From NCBI RefSeq assembly GCF_001540865.1, contig NC_033630.1:4931221-4995220 (forward strand): a stretch of DNA of 64,000 nt. Reading direction: 5' to 3'. Source of the DNA: Ananas comosus (Eukaryota; Streptophyta; Magnoliopsida; Poales; Bromeliaceae). Position numbers and translations under genes: made by a program. This document shows positions 21,774 to 34,253 of the stretch, piece by piece (position 1 is the first letter of the stretch; each line of letters opens with the position of its first letter). The notes under the pieces are model-generated. The model saw only the letters and a program-made list of their open reading frames with translations, ran no database searches and was not told the origin of the DNA.

Positions 21774-23341
21774 ATCCTTGGGTTTTCTTTTGTTTTTCTT
21801 TCTTTCTTTGAGTTGGTAAAGGGCATGGTGGTTATTTTGTTGTGATAAGGATGCCACCTACCCTTTTCATGTTTATCCTCTCAATTAACTGAGAGTGTGA
21901 TGTTTTTCTCTCTCTCTTATACTTGACCGTACGCAAGGAGGAGGAGAACCCGGTTGGAGCTCGGATCGACACCGACGTCGCCCCGCGGTGCCGTTCGAGT
22001 GTGCGTTCGTCATCATAGTATCGCGAGGAGGCCGGGCGAGGGTGCGATTCCGCCGTTCTCAACGTCGCACTGGATTGGGATTAGCTTTCGAGGTGGGTTA
22101 ATTGTCGGTTTATCTTCTAAGTACATAGATTGTCGACAAGTGTTGTTGTATTGGTTCGTTGATAGAGATTTCTCGGTTCATGAATTTTGGCATATTTACA
22201 TGTAGAATCTGAATTGGAGCTTAATACTGTGACTATCTACTTGCACATGTTGGACTTGGATATGACTTAGGAGAAAACTACGATTATGATCTGTCATATG
22301 TTTAAACTACCTGATTTAGCTCTAGGAGCCGTTGTTATTTTGTATCATCGCAGTATCGGCGTGGTGGATACCTCAGATAGTTTAGATTTCAGTTACGTTC
22401 GTGCTGGGATGCCGAGTGTAATTTTACAGTAGCATTCAGACTGTTCTGAACTGTTAGGGGCCGTCGGGGTTGACGGTAAATCCATATCGTCGTTTTGGCG
22501 TCAGATTGTGCCAAAAGCACGTGACTTGTAGATTGTTAGACTAATTGGACTCTGTTACTTGACTTGGGGTTGTGAGAGCCGGATTGAGCTCGACAGAGAT
22601 ACGCTGCATACTTGGTTGGGTAGCTCTCACGAGTGCCACTCCGGAGACGGACGTTGTACTTTCGCGTTGGTGTCGTTCGTGCAGGTTGGACTTACTCTCC
22701 ACAGACTGCTTAGTTAGAGGTAGCTGTATAGTCGCAACCGGGCGGGACGGGTGTGTTCACAGTCCCAAGGACTGGTATGCTTACAGTTCAGTGAGATTGG
22801 GTGAAGATTGACATTTACTACAGTTGGTTAGTGTAGAGCATGATAGTGTAGTGATTGATAGCGGTAGAGTGTACTTCCTGCTTTTCCTACTATCCTTGCT
22901 CCCTTTTGCAGACTTAGTGGGTGTACCCGACGAGTCGCCGAGATAGAGGATCACCCGCTGCAGGTAGTGGTATTTGTTGTTTTTATTTTTGAGAGTTCGT
23001 GTACATACAGATGTTTTAACTCGCTGGAGCGAGTACTTTGTACCTGGATGTTATGTATGTATATGGAACTTCCTTTCAGTTCTACCTGTTTATTTTTCTA
23101 ACAGCTCTATACTACTGGTTGTAGTATTGTATGTTTTACAGATATAGCTACGCTTCGTATACAGGAAAAATTTTCTTGTATACGGCGGATTTGTCGGCGT
23201 GCCCGGAGAACGTGTAATCCGGGCCGTGATAGTGCTGCCTCCTCCACCTCCGCCTGCGCCGGCGTTGGAGAAGGAAAAGAAGAATTCAAAGCGAACCCAA
23301 ATGAGAAGAACCATTATATATCATTACTGTTACCGAAAAAT
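21774..23341 (-). repeat. N-bounded second copy of the solo-LTR block
   Basis: This block lies exactly between Ns at 21773 and 23342 and closely matches 24043-25763, including about 110 bp of non-LTR sequence beyond the LTR end at 23231. It lacks about 150 bp present in the other copy near 25190-25340 and has scattered substitutions. It may be an allelic contig placed in tandem or a true duplication. Confidence 0.75.
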
Positions 23342-23505
23342 NGTGCCGCGTCCTCTTACTCCACCTTCGCTAGTGCAAGCACTGACACCGACGCCAGAGA
23401 AGGAGGACTTGGACCGAGCGCGGACGAGAGCGAAACCAAGAAAAAAATATAAAAATAAATAAAATAAAAAAATAAATAAGAAAATATAAGAAAATATTTT
23501 TTTCT

Positions 23506-23880
23506 ACAATAAAAAAAAAGAATGAGAGAGAAAAGAAGAAGATGATGAAGATGCACTATTTCAAAGAAACGTTGCACTATTTTTAAAAAAATGACATTTT
23601 TCTGAATAAAAATTGCACTTTTTGAACGAAACTTGCACTCTTTAGACGAAAATTATACTATTTCTCCTCATCCACACGAAAACAAAGAAGATAGAGGAGG
23701 AAGAGGAGAAATAGTATAATTTTCGTCCAAAGAATGTAATTTTTTTCAATAGTATACTTTTTTTTTTAGAAAAGTTTAATTTTTCTCTCAAATAGTAAAA
23801 GTTTTTTTTAAAAATAGTACAACGTTTCTTTGAAATAGTGTAACTTTATCATTTTCTTTTTATCTATCTGATTCTTTATT
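23506..23880. mobile_element. Small foldback (hairpin) unit, copy 1
   Basis: Arms built of tgcacta/tttcaaagaaacgttg words fold back around a centre near 23690. A second copy lies at 26139-26512. GC-rich sequence with gacggtaacgagggcgg adjoins both copies in opposite orientation (23900-24037, 25980-26140). Confidence 0.6.
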
Positions 23881-24037
23881 TTTCTTGTAATTTCTTTTCA
23901 CCCTCTGCGCCTAATCGTCTCATCCACCGCCTCGGTGGCCCTCGGCGACGGTAACGAGGGCGGCGCCACATCTTCTTCCTCTATCTCCTCCTCAGCTGGC
24001 GCTTGCAACCCTCGACGACGGTAACGAGGGCGGTGCC

Positions 24038-25653
24038 TGTAGTATCCTTGGGTTTTCTTTTGTTTTTCTTTCTTTCTTTGAGTTGGTAAAGGGCATGGTG
24101 GTCATTTTGTTGTGATAAGGATGCCACCTACCCTTTTCATGTTTATCCTCTCAATTAACTGAGAGTGTGATGTTTTTCTCTCTCTCTTATACTTGACCGT
24201 ACGCAAGGAGGAGGAGAACCCGGTTGGAGCTCGGATCGACGCTGACGTCGCCCCGCGGTGCCGTTCGAGTGTGCGTTCGTCATCGTAGCATCGCGAGGAG
24301 GCCGGGCGAGGGTGCGATTCCGCCATTCTCGACGTCGCACTGGATTGGGATTAACTTTCGAGGTGGGTTAATCGTCGGTTTATCTTCTAAGTATATAGAT
24401 TATCGACATGTGTTGTTGTGTTGGTTCGTTGATAGAGATTTCTTGGTCATGAATTTTGGCATATTTATATGTAGAATCTGAATTGGAGCTTAATACTGTG
24501 ACTATCTACTTGCACATGTTGGACTTGGATATGACTTAGAAGAAAACTGCGATTATGATCTGTCATATGTTTAAACTACCTGATTTAGCTCTAGGAGCCG
24601 TTGTTATTTTGTATCGCCGCAGTATCGGCGTGGTGAATACCCCAAATAGTTTAGATTTCAGTTACGCTCGTGCTGGGATGCCGAGTGTATTTTTACAGTA
24701 GCATTCAGACTGTTCTGAACTGTTGGGGGCCGTCGGGGTTGACGGTGAACCCATATTGCCGTTTTGGCGTCAGATTGTGCCGAGAGCATGTGACCTGTTG
24801 ATTGTTAGACCAGTTGGACTCTGTTACTTGACTTGGGGTTGTGAGAGCCGGATTGAGCTCGACAGAGATAGGCTGCATATTCGGTTAGGTAGCTCCGACG
24901 AGTGCCACTCCGGAGACGGACGTTGTGCTTTCGCGTTGGTGTCGTTCGTGCAGGTTGGACTTACTCTCCACGGACTGCTTAGTGTAGAGATAGCTGTATA
25001 GTCGCAACCGGGCGGGACGGGTGTGTTAACAGTCTCAGGGACGGGTATGCTTACAGTTCAGTGAGATTGGGTCAAGATTGACATTTACTACAGTTGGTTA
25101 GTGTAGAGCATGATAGTGTAGTGGCTTGTAGCTGTAGATTTTCTTCTAGCATTTTCTACTATCCTTGCTCTCTTCTGTAGACTTAGTGGGTGGACCGACG
25201 TTGTTGAGGACGGTACCCACTGAGGACTACTTGTTTTTACAGTAGTTCTCACGCCCAGTTGTTACTCTTCTTTTACAGAGACATCGGTTCCGGCTGCTGC
25301 ATCTTCTGAGGCAGATCGCGGCAAGGGCGTTGCGAGCTAGAGCCCTACCCGACGAGTCGCCGAGATAGAGGATCACCCACTGCAGGTAGTGGTATTTGTT
25401 GTTTTCATTTTTGAGAGTTCGTGTATATACATATGTTTTAACTCACTGGAGCGAGTACTTTGTACCTGGATGCTATGTATGTATATGGAACTTCCTTTCA
25501 GTTCTACCTGTTTACTTTCCTAACAGCTCTATACTACTGGTTATAGTATTGTATGTTTTACAGATACAGCTACGCTTCGTATACAGGAAAAATTTTCTTG
25601 TATACGACGGATTTGTCGGCGTGCCCGGGGAACGTGTAATCCGGGCCGTGACA
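24038..25653 (-). mobile_element. Solo LTR, long-LTR family, subfamily C
   Basis: On the minus strand it begins TGTCACGGCCCGGATTACAC and ends GGATACTACA. Perfect 5-bp target duplication gtgcc (24033-24037, 25654-25658). Shares the TGTATACGAAGCG and cccactaagtctac blocks with the other family copies. No internal retrotransposon sequence adjoins it. Confidence 0.85.
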
Positions 25654-26138
25654 GTGCCGCCTCCTCCACCTCCGCCTGCGCCGACGTTGGAGAAGGAAAA
25701 GGAGAACTCGAAGCGAACCCAAATGAGAAGAACCATTATATATCATTACTGTTACCGAAAAATGATATATAATTATCTTTTTATAAAAAAATTCTTTATC
25801 TTTTTTACTTTTTATTCTTGTTTTTTTTCTACCATCTGTATCTTTGTTCGTTTCTTGGAGATGGCCGCATATTTTTATCCTCACCCTCACCGGCGATGAG
25901 CACCTCCTCGACAACGACCTCATCTCCTCCATCCCTCATTCGGATCCGTTTCGAGTTCTCCTTCATCTTCTCCGGCGTTGGCAGAGGCGGAGGCTACGCC
26001 GCCTTCGTTACCATCGCCGAGAGCCGCCATTGCCGGCAGAGGAGGAGATGGAGAAAGAGTACGTGGCACCGCCCTCGTTACCGTTACCAAGGGCCCTGAG
26101 GCGGTGGAGGAAACGATGAGGGTGAAAAGAAGTTACAT

Positions 26139-26512
26139 GAAAAATAAAAAATCAGATAGAAAGAAAAAGAAGATGATGAAGTTACACTATTTTAGAGGAA
26201 CGTTGCACTGTTTTAAAGAAAACTTATACTATTTAAAAGAAAAATTAAACTTTTCTGAATAAAAATTGCACTATTTGAAAGAAAGTTGCACTTTTTAGAC
26301 GAAAATTACATCATTTCTCTTCTTCTTCCTCCTTCTTCTTTATTTTCGTGTGGATGAGAAAAAATAGTGTAATTTTTGCTTAAAGACTGTAAGTTTCATT
26401 CAAAGAGTGCAACTTTCATTCAGAAAAGTGTAATTTTTTTAAAACAGTGCAATGTTCTTTTGAAACAGTGCATTTTCATCATCTTCTTCTTTTCTCTCTG
26501 ATTCTTTATTTT
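26139..26512. mobile_element. Small foldback (hairpin) unit, copy 2
   Basis: The left arm runs from aaaaatcagatagaaagaaa and the right arm (reversed) from aaataaagaatcagagag. Same unit as 23506-23880. From 26520 to 27147 lie GC-rich filler and the right MULE-like inverted repeat; no gene recognised. Confidence 0.6.
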
Positions 26513-27955
26513 TTTTAGAAAAATAATATTTTTTTTATATTTTATTCTTTATTTTTTTTATTTTATTTATTTTTTATATTTTTTTCTTGGTTCTGCTCTT
26601 ATCTATGTTTGCTCCGAGTCTTCCTTTCCCGGCGCCGGTGTTAGTGCCTGCGCCGGCGAAAGTAGAGTAAGAGCACACGACGTTGTTTTCGTTACCATCG
26701 TAGAGAATCGCAGAGGCCGTAGAGGGGGCTCAAAGAGAAAGCAAAAGAATGTGCGAAAAAAATAAGATGAAGAGAACACAGCGTTACGCTCTTTACTATC
26801 GTAAAGAGCTGGGGAGGTGATGGAGGATGGTCGGAAAGAAAGAAAAAAATTAGAAAGAGGGTTGCGGCACGGCATTGGCGGAGTCGGAGGCGAGGAAGGC
26901 GGGGGTGCACAGGCGAGGGTAAGAGTGCGCCGGACAGAGGCGAGGCAAGTTGCCTCTGCCTCCGTTGCCCCGTGGGGAGAGAAAGAAAGAAAAAAATAAC
27001 AAGAGAGAAAAAAAGAGAAGAAAGAAAAGAAAATAAGAGTATTTTAGTTAGTTTTTTGAAAATTCGACCTAAATTTGTAAAATTAAAAAAGATAACCTAT
27101 TTTTGTAAAAGCTCAAAACTAGTAGATTTTCAATACAAATTGGCCTTAAAAAAAAAAAAAAAAAAAAAAAACGCATCCTAGTAAATTATTTTATAGTAAA
27201 TCACAAAATCAAATTAAGATGCAAATTAAACACCCTAGTGCATTTAAGATTTGTTACGTCACTATCTCAGAGTCGTACTACGTATTATTCATTTCAGGCT
27301 AGTTAATTAACTGCTTTCATTAGATTGAGCAATCGGATGTTTCCTGACGTTTGGCAAAATGTTGCCTTTTAAGATTAAAGAATTTGTTGGGGTTTTTATT
27401 GTTTCTATGCGGTTGTGACAGAGAGACGCCTCCACTCCAGGTATTAGGGACGTCAACGAATCGGATTCCGACCGAACACCTAAATATCAATTCTAATTGT
27501 AAGTTCCACAGGTTTTCAAGAATTATATCTAAAGTATATATGTAGTATTTGATAATAAAAAGTATAATTAATTGTCTAAAATGAGTATGAGTATCATATT
27601 ATAGAAATATATATGTTAAGATCTTTTAAATAGTAAAACGTGAAACTAGCGTATTCTTTCCATGATATCAAAAAGAAAATTATACAAAATAAGTTATCAT
27701 CAAATATCTTCTTATTCTGACATTCAAAATAAAACCTTAAGGCAACCTTTTTGGCATGGGAGATAATAAAAACCTTAGTGCTCTGTCGGTTTCAAAAGTT
27801 CTCAATATTTTTGATTTAGAAGGAAAGCATTATTCTATCTATGAGTTGATTTATTTTATTATAAAATACAACTTATAAATTGACTATGATATTTTATTTT
27901 AGACCTATAATCACAACCTTTATTTATCATTTGCTACCTACTAGTAATTTATTAA

Positions 27956-28750
27956 AGTATCATTTGGTTCGGAAATAAGCTATTTTAGGCTATTCCTAGG
28001 ATAGGTACAATTCTTGGGGTAAACATGAATAAAATCAATTTTGCGTTTGGATAAAAACTGAATTTTTTTCGAAAATAAAAAAAATATCGTTTGGATAATT
28101 AAATTGGAATAGTAGGGATAAGAATAATTATAGCTTAACATAATAATATTTTATCAAATTAATTTATACAAAATATCAAATAAATAATAATTCAACTTAT
28201 TTAATTTACTAATTAACCATGAATATTGCTAAACAACCCTAAATGTTAATTAATAAATTAATTAGTAATTAATAATTTAATTAGTAATTAATAACTTAAT
28301 AAATAAAATAGTTAATAACAATCAGATAGTTAAATTAGACAAAATATTAATTAATTAATCAATATAAATATTGATTATTGAGTAAGTACACTAAATAATT
28401 AATTATTTAATTAACAAATTAATTAAAGTAATAAATTAATTATTAAAATAGTTAATTAAAATATTTATTAGAGTAATAAATTAAGTATTTAATTATTTAT
28501 CTAGTTGATTAGAAAATAAATTAATATATAATATATTAATTAAATAATATTTTATTATTAATTTGGTAGAAGTATAAGGAGAGGAATCGTTGTTCCACCA
28601 TTTCAATTCTGCCCTCTTAATGGGTTATTCTAGGATAACCCGTTAAAAGTAGATCGAATTGGCAATTTTTTTTTGTTTGGAAATATTAAAGAGAGGAATA
28701 AGGTCTTAATTTTCCTTATTCTCTTCTTTATCCTTAAACCAAACAATGCC
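27956..28750. mobile_element. Tourist-like MITE, about 0.8 kb
   Basis: Left agtatcatttggttcggaaa; right (reversed) ggcattgtttggtttaagg. Flanks TAA and TGA differ by one base. Interior of very AT-rich taattaattaa sequence, related to 52873-53851. The DNA at 27172-27952 before it shows nothing recognisable. Confidence 0.7.
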
Positions 28751-28937
28751 TGAAGGAATATATTCTAGGCATCACCAACAAGAGGAACACGAAACGACTC
28801 GGTCATGATAAATCGATAGCTTCAAAAAAATTAGGATACGAATACAATATGAACATAGTAAATAAAATATAGTATTTTTAATATAATAATAAATATATTT
28901 ATCATGTATATAATATTAATTTTGTCAGTATATTAAT

Positions 28938-29160
28938 AAATCTATCAGACGAATGAAATTTAATAAAATTTTTATTGATAATTCACATATAGAACTAAAA
29001 TGTAAATAATTGCCTTCAATATATTGCATGTTGCAATTTATGTATGAATAAATCTATCCTACGAATAAAATTTAATAAAATTTTTATTGATAATTCACAT
29101 ATTTAAAAAAACTAAAATATAAATAATTGCCTTCAATATATTGCATGTTGCACTTTATAT
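28938..29160. repeat. Two-unit tandem repeat of about 110 bp
   Basis: aataaatctatc, then tttattgataattcacatat and gccttcaatatattgcatgt, occur twice in the same order. The surrounding 28751-29371 is AT-rich and otherwise empty. Confidence 0.75.
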
Positions 29161-29371
29161 ACTAAATATAAAAATATGCACCTAATTCTTCTTAAAATAT
29201 CAAAAATATCTTACCAGATTATAATGTTGAAGAAAATAGTGATATGACAAAATATGTCTCCAGTTTATTATTTTTTTCCACCCTCAAGATAGTTAATTGT
29301 AAATGTTTTTATCCAAAAGGTTAGGTGCTAACGTGTTAGCTTTTCAGAAGGGTTAAGTGCTTTTTTTTTTT

Positions 29372-30399
29372 TTGGAAAAAATTCAAATACCTCCATGTAG
29401 TTTCGCACTTTCTCATTTTAGTTTTCTGTACTTTAAAGTGTATCAAGTTAATACCTTGTGGTTTTGCACTTTCTCACTTTAGTACCCTATGGTTTAAAGT
29501 GTATCAAGTTTGTACTCTGTGGTTTCATTTTTCTATCAAGTTAGTACCCTGTGGTTTCATTTTCTCTTTTTATTATCCATTTTGGGGTATTTTTTTCGTT
29601 AAATTAGTAACAAAGTTAGAACTTAAAGGTACTAAAATAAATATTTGATAAACCTAGGTAGGGTATCTGAAGTTTTTTGTATATAATTTAACAAAATATT
29701 AAATCATAGGGTACTAAAGTGAGAAAGTGCGAATCACAGGGTGCTAACTTGATACACTTTAAACCACAGGGTACTAAATTAAGAAAGTCACTACAACAAA
29801 AAGGCATATAGCGACACTTTTAAATGTCGGTACATGTCAAAAAAAGTGCTACTGGCTAAATTATCGACACTTTTAAAAAGTGTTGCTATATGTGGGGTCG
29901 CTATATATATAGTGACAGTTAAAGAGTGTCGCTATAACCTAAAAAAAGTGATGCTAATTTACCAACACTTATTTAAATATTTAGCAACCGCCGGAACTCT
30001 ACCTCGTTGGCTGCGGTGGCGGAGGAGGACGAGAGGGAAGGGCTCTTCGTCTAGAATTTCAGTGGATTGAGTGAGGGAAGAATGGGAGATGGTAATCGAT
30101 TTTTTTTTTTTTTTTTTTTCTTTTCTATTTGTAATTGGGCCGAATGGGAAGGGTGGGGTGGGTTGAGTAGAGTAACTTTTTATTTTTTGTTGGATTGGGC
30201 TTTATATTTAAGCAGTAAATTTTTTAAAAATTTTGGCATAAATGGAACACTTACACAAAAGTGTTTCAAACATATGTCCCTATAATCTAATTCTGTTGTA
30301 GTGAGTGCGAAACCACAGGGTACTAATTTGATATACTTTAAACCACAGAGTACTAAAGTGAGAAAGTTCGAAACCTCGGGAGTGTTTGAAGTTTTCCCT
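29372..30399. mobile_element. Foldback MITE split by a CACTA element
   Basis: Left arm ggaaaaaattcaaatacctc with repeated actttctcacttta units; right arm ends gtgtttgaagttttccc. Same family as 18471-18890. The CACTA element 29789-30303 sits in the right arm. Confidence 0.7.
29789..30303 (+). mobile_element. CACTA (En/Spm-like) non-autonomous element with 3-bp target duplication
   Basis: Starts CACTACAACAAAAAGGCATA, ends ctaattctgttgtagtg. AGT flanks both ends (29786-29788, 30304-30306), the 3-bp duplication typical of CACTA elements. Subterminal repeats gcgacacttttaaa. Relative of 2903-3415. Confidence 0.9.
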
Positions 30400-30557
30400 T
30401 TTTTTTTTATCGAAGGGGTTAAGCATAGCACGTGATATATTAAAGGGGTAAAATACATTTTAGCTTTAAGAAATTAAATATTTTACCATATAAAATTTAT
30501 TTATATCGTTCAAAAAGAATTTACAGGCATTCGTCAAAGAGTTATAATATTTATTAT

Positions 30558-30600
<43 letters not shown>

Positions 30601-31053
30601 AATAAAAAATATATATTTTAGCGTGCATGCCTCTGACTTGTATCTCATGCAGATGTGAATTCGACATAGACAGACATGCAATCGATGCGAATATGCAAAG
30701 CTTACAATTCTATCGATCTGCAATACATCACGCACATAAGTCTGACACACGTGTATTCAACACGAACATACGAGATTTATAATGGCCTCCCTAACATATT
30801 CATATAATATATCAGATTAAAGGGGCAAGCATGGCTGGAAGGTTAAACTCAAAAAAAGAGTTTAGAACAAACGAAAAAAAAAAAAAAATGGTGGCAAATA
30901 TGGAGGATCGTATGCGGCAGGAGAAGAAGATTTGATTTGGACTTGAGACAGAGAGAGAGGAAGCCCACGTCCGGAATTGGATAGGTCCATCTTCCTCTTT
31001 CGCTGCCGCGCCATGATTCCTTCCACTCTCGCCTCCTGCACTTCGCATGCATG

Positions 31054-31084
<31 letters not shown>

Positions 31085-31268
31085 CCATCGCCATCAACAT
31101 CTTGACGTTGACGGCGATGAGATTTTGACGCATCATTGCTCGGACTTTGATATGGAAATTTATCTGCTGCATTGCACTGGTGGGGTGCGCGCGGATCGAT
31201 ACATATTCTATCAGCTTTATATATCAACATCACATCACTCCTTAATTTCCCTCAATAGTAATATTATT
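30400..31268. other. Intergenic with microsatellites, no gene recognised
   Basis: It holds a (TA)n tract (30561-30592) and a (CATC)n tract (31048-31090). The short frames over them are repeat artefacts. Confidence 0.5.
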
Positions 31269-31270
31269 TA

Positions 31271-32084
31271 GGTAGTGTTTGGCTCTGGTATAAATAAGAA
31301 TAGTTATTACAGAAATAACTATAAGTATAGGAATAAGAAAAATAGTATTTATATATAAAAATTGTGTTGTTTTCGGGAATAGAAAAAATAGCGTTTGGAT
31401 AGATAATATAGAATAAGAAAAATAGTTAGTAGTTATATATAAAAAATGAAGGTGTTGGTTGGAATAGTTATACCAGCTTATTTCAGATATCCGAAAATTA
31501 CTATTCTCGCGTAAAAATTTATGTTTGGGTATAAAAGGGGTGATTAGGGATGTTAATGGGTATGGATATTCAAAATTTTATTCGAACCCGAACCCGAACC
31601 CGAAAGAATGGATATAGATATGGATTCGGACCTGGATATAAAAAATAGAAACCTGAAGGATATGGATTCGGATATGGATTTTGATTGTACCCGACCCGAA
31701 CCCGAACCCGGCCCAAACCCGACCCGAACCCGAATTTATTTTGTATTATATATAATATATATATAAAAATTTGATGTTATATTTGAATTTGTATTTTAAA
31801 AATTTAGATTTAATATAATATATTTTGAAATATTGAAAAAAGAAATAATTGTTTCGGGTTCAAATTTTTGGGTTCGGGTTCGGGTTCGGGTTCGAGTTTC
31901 GAATTTTTGATCGGATTCGGGTTTGGATATGGATTTTTAAAATCCGTCGGGTTCGGGTCTCGGGTTTGGAGTCGGGTTCAGTTTCGGATTTTTAAAAATC
32001 CACTCCGAATCCGACCCGATGACATCTCTAGAGGTGATAAGGGGTTATCCCTTATCCCTCCCCTTATCCCTCATCCAATACTTT
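31271..32084. mobile_element. Tourist-like MITE interrupted by a hAT element (right end uncertain)
   Basis: TTA then ggtagtgtttggctctgg at the left; the right half resumes at 32039 with aaggggttatcccttatccc and fades near ccaatac (about 32081). The right terminus is diverged, so the end is approximate. Confidence 0.45.
31545..32030. mobile_element. hAT non-autonomous element rich in CCCGAA hexamers
   Basis: Left end tagggatgttaatggg, right end (reversed) tagagatgtcatcggg. Flanking 8-mers ggggtgat (31537-31544) and gaggtgat (32031-32038) match at 7 of 8. The subterminal regions are (CCCGAA)n on the left and (TTCGGG)n on the right, so the element folds on itself. Confidence 0.85.
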
Positions 32085-32772
32085 GAAGTGAGATGTACGT
32101 ACAGTTTTCACTCTCTTAATTTAGGATCATTATTTTTTACTTATCACTTTTTTTTTAATATTAGTATTTTAAAAAAAATTTTAAATTGAAGGATATAAGA
32201 TTTACAACATATATACTTACACTTTCTCTCTGTACACCTTGAATTTTATCCCTGTATGTTATAAAAAAGTTTCAAAAGTGACAGTAGCACCATATAACCA
32301 TATTCACAACCAATCAAATTGTGTGGGGTTCACTAATATCATCTTAATTTTTTCTAAAAAAATTTGTTATGACTTCACGTACCCTTAAAAGAAAAAATTT
32401 GGTTGGCTTGAAACATAAATGATATTGTACAAATGCTATATGGAACATAACCTCGCATGTTACACCCTTAAATTCAAGAATTAATATAATTTTTTAAATT
32501 TTAATTAAAATAATTGATCAGATATATAGAGACCATAAAAATATTGTATGGTATATAAGTAGCATTGCTGCATAACCCCTCTTCCCTTCTCTTTTGTCGT
32601 CTTCCTCCAATCTCCATGTGCGGGAGGTTTTTTCTTTTCTTTTTCCATTTTTCTTACTTATTGTTGTTTAATTATTTTATTGTTGGGGCATTTTTAAATG
32701 CATTCCTCTTAAAGTATTGATATTTGATAGATACCTTTTTAAATTTTAAAATATAGAATATGCATATCGTGT
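32085..32772. other. Intergenic, no gene recognised
   Basis: AT-rich with no repeat family or reading frame that I recognise. Confidence 0.45.
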
Positions 32773-32773
32773 A

Positions 32774-33350
32774 GAGCTACAATACTATTATTAAGAGTAT
32801 AGTAGCCGGACTCAATATATATATATATATGAGTACTATCGCCCTCGTATTCATAAGTTGTGTTCGATGATAGAGCTTCCGAATCGACGATCCACACTGT
32901 TAAATATTATCTAGAGTATTTAAAACTTCTAGAAATCAAATTTTATAATTTTTCAACATCATTTACCTTATGATCAAAAGCTCACAAAATTGACAATTTT
33001 TAACGGCCGGTATGGGATACTTTCTGGTTTAACGGTGTAAAAAAATTGGAATAGGTTGAATTTTTGATAGAAAATTCTATTCACTACTTAGATAAAGATC
33101 AATAACTCCGATCTTAAATCGAAGGATCCGATCATCTATTTTTAGAATATTGTTCGATTTTGACCGTTCATTTTATGTCCGTTTGATGGACTTTATTATG
33201 ATTTCGAAAAATTACGAAATTTATTTTTTAGAAGTTTCAAATACTCTAGATCATATTTAACGGAGTGGATCGTCGATTCGGAAACCCCATCATCGAAAAC
33301 AACTTATGAGTACGAAGGGTCTAATACTCATAAGAGTATAGTAGCCCTAC
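32774..33350. mobile_element. Foldback element of the tactcataag type
   Basis: Left arm agagctacaatactattatt, with gagtatagtagcc; right arm gagtatagtagccctacta. Loop words gatcggatccttcg/aaatttgtcaa are shared with 35912-36430. It sits in (TA)n; the Helitron begins right after its right end. Confidence 0.7.
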
Positions 33351-33360
33351 TATATATATA

Positions 33361-34253
33361 TCTTTACTATATATAAAAGCACGTATTTCAAATTTGGGTC
33401 TGTCGACAGACCCATTTTTTAGCAGGAAAAATATTGATTCCTCTTTCCGTACGTAAAATAAATAACATAATGAAACAAACTTTTAATTTCGGTTTATCTC
33501 TAAAATAGAAAAAAAATATATACTTATCCAAATTTTTGCCAACCGAAAGATATCTACTGTGAATCTATATTTTAATTAATAAATTATTTAATTTTTTATC
33601 TCTAAAATAGAAAAATATTATGCTTATCCAAATTTTTGCCAGAATATCTACAGTAAATCTATATTTCAATTCAAAATTTAAAATTAATTTAAAATTTAAA
33701 ATTTTGGGACTATCAGTATATTACATTGAAAATAATTTAAAAGATAGATTGGTTGATAAATTTGTAAATCATATTTTTGAATTAATATGATGTACAAATT
33801 TATGATCAATTTGTAAAAAATATACTCAAATAAGACGAACGAATTATATACTAATTTTGGTTAAAACAAAAATTTATTATTGTATCTATAACTTCAATTC
33901 TACCAACGAGTATGATCAATTGAGTTAAAAATATTAAAAATAAAAATGAACGGTTATGATCAATCTGTTAAAAAAAGCACTTCTATCCATTTTCATTTAT
34001 ATTAAAATTTAACTTTAAGTTTTAAATTGCGGAATTAAATTAATTTTTTTAATTTTTATACTCAAATATATCCATTATTTTATATTTAAAACTTTAAATT
34101 TGATATGTAGGTATTTGCTATAAATATAACATATAAATTTATAAAAATATTTTATTTTAAATTTTTGAATAAATATAATTATTGTAAATTTTTATTGATT
34201 TTAAGATAAATTACATAATCTGTTACGTGGCATTTGCACGTATCGTCAACTAG
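33361..34253 (+). mobile_element. Non-autonomous Helitron
   Basis: It begins TCTTTACTATATATAAAAGC after an A and ends GTCAACTAG before a T, the A/T target of Helitrons. Eleven bases before the end is a hairpin with a 6-bp stem, TACGTG (34224-34229) and CACGTA (34237-34242), loop gcatttg. No terminal inverted repeats and no target duplication. The AT-rich interior encodes no Rep/helicase. Confidence 0.85.

Larger units (their letters stand above)
21585..27147. mobile_element. Large MULE-like element with internal inverted structure
   Basis: About 110 bp at the left end (aaggccattttgcataaaa, then aacttttgcaaaagtatg) is matched, reversed, at the right end (aaggccaatttgtattgaaa, gagcttttacaaaaatagg). 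Long terminal inverted repeats of this kind mark Mutator-like elements. The flanks are A-runs, so a 9-bp duplication cannot be proven. Inside are GC-rich patches without recognised protein, two copies of a foldback unit (about 23506-23880, 26139-26512), and LTR copies at 21774-23231 and 24038-25653. Ns at 21773 and 23342 make the left half uncertain. No transposase seen. Confidence 0.55.

Noticed and set aside
31860..32000. Interstitial telomere repeat
   Set aside because: The unit is CCCGAA, not CCCTAAA, and belongs to a hAT MITE.
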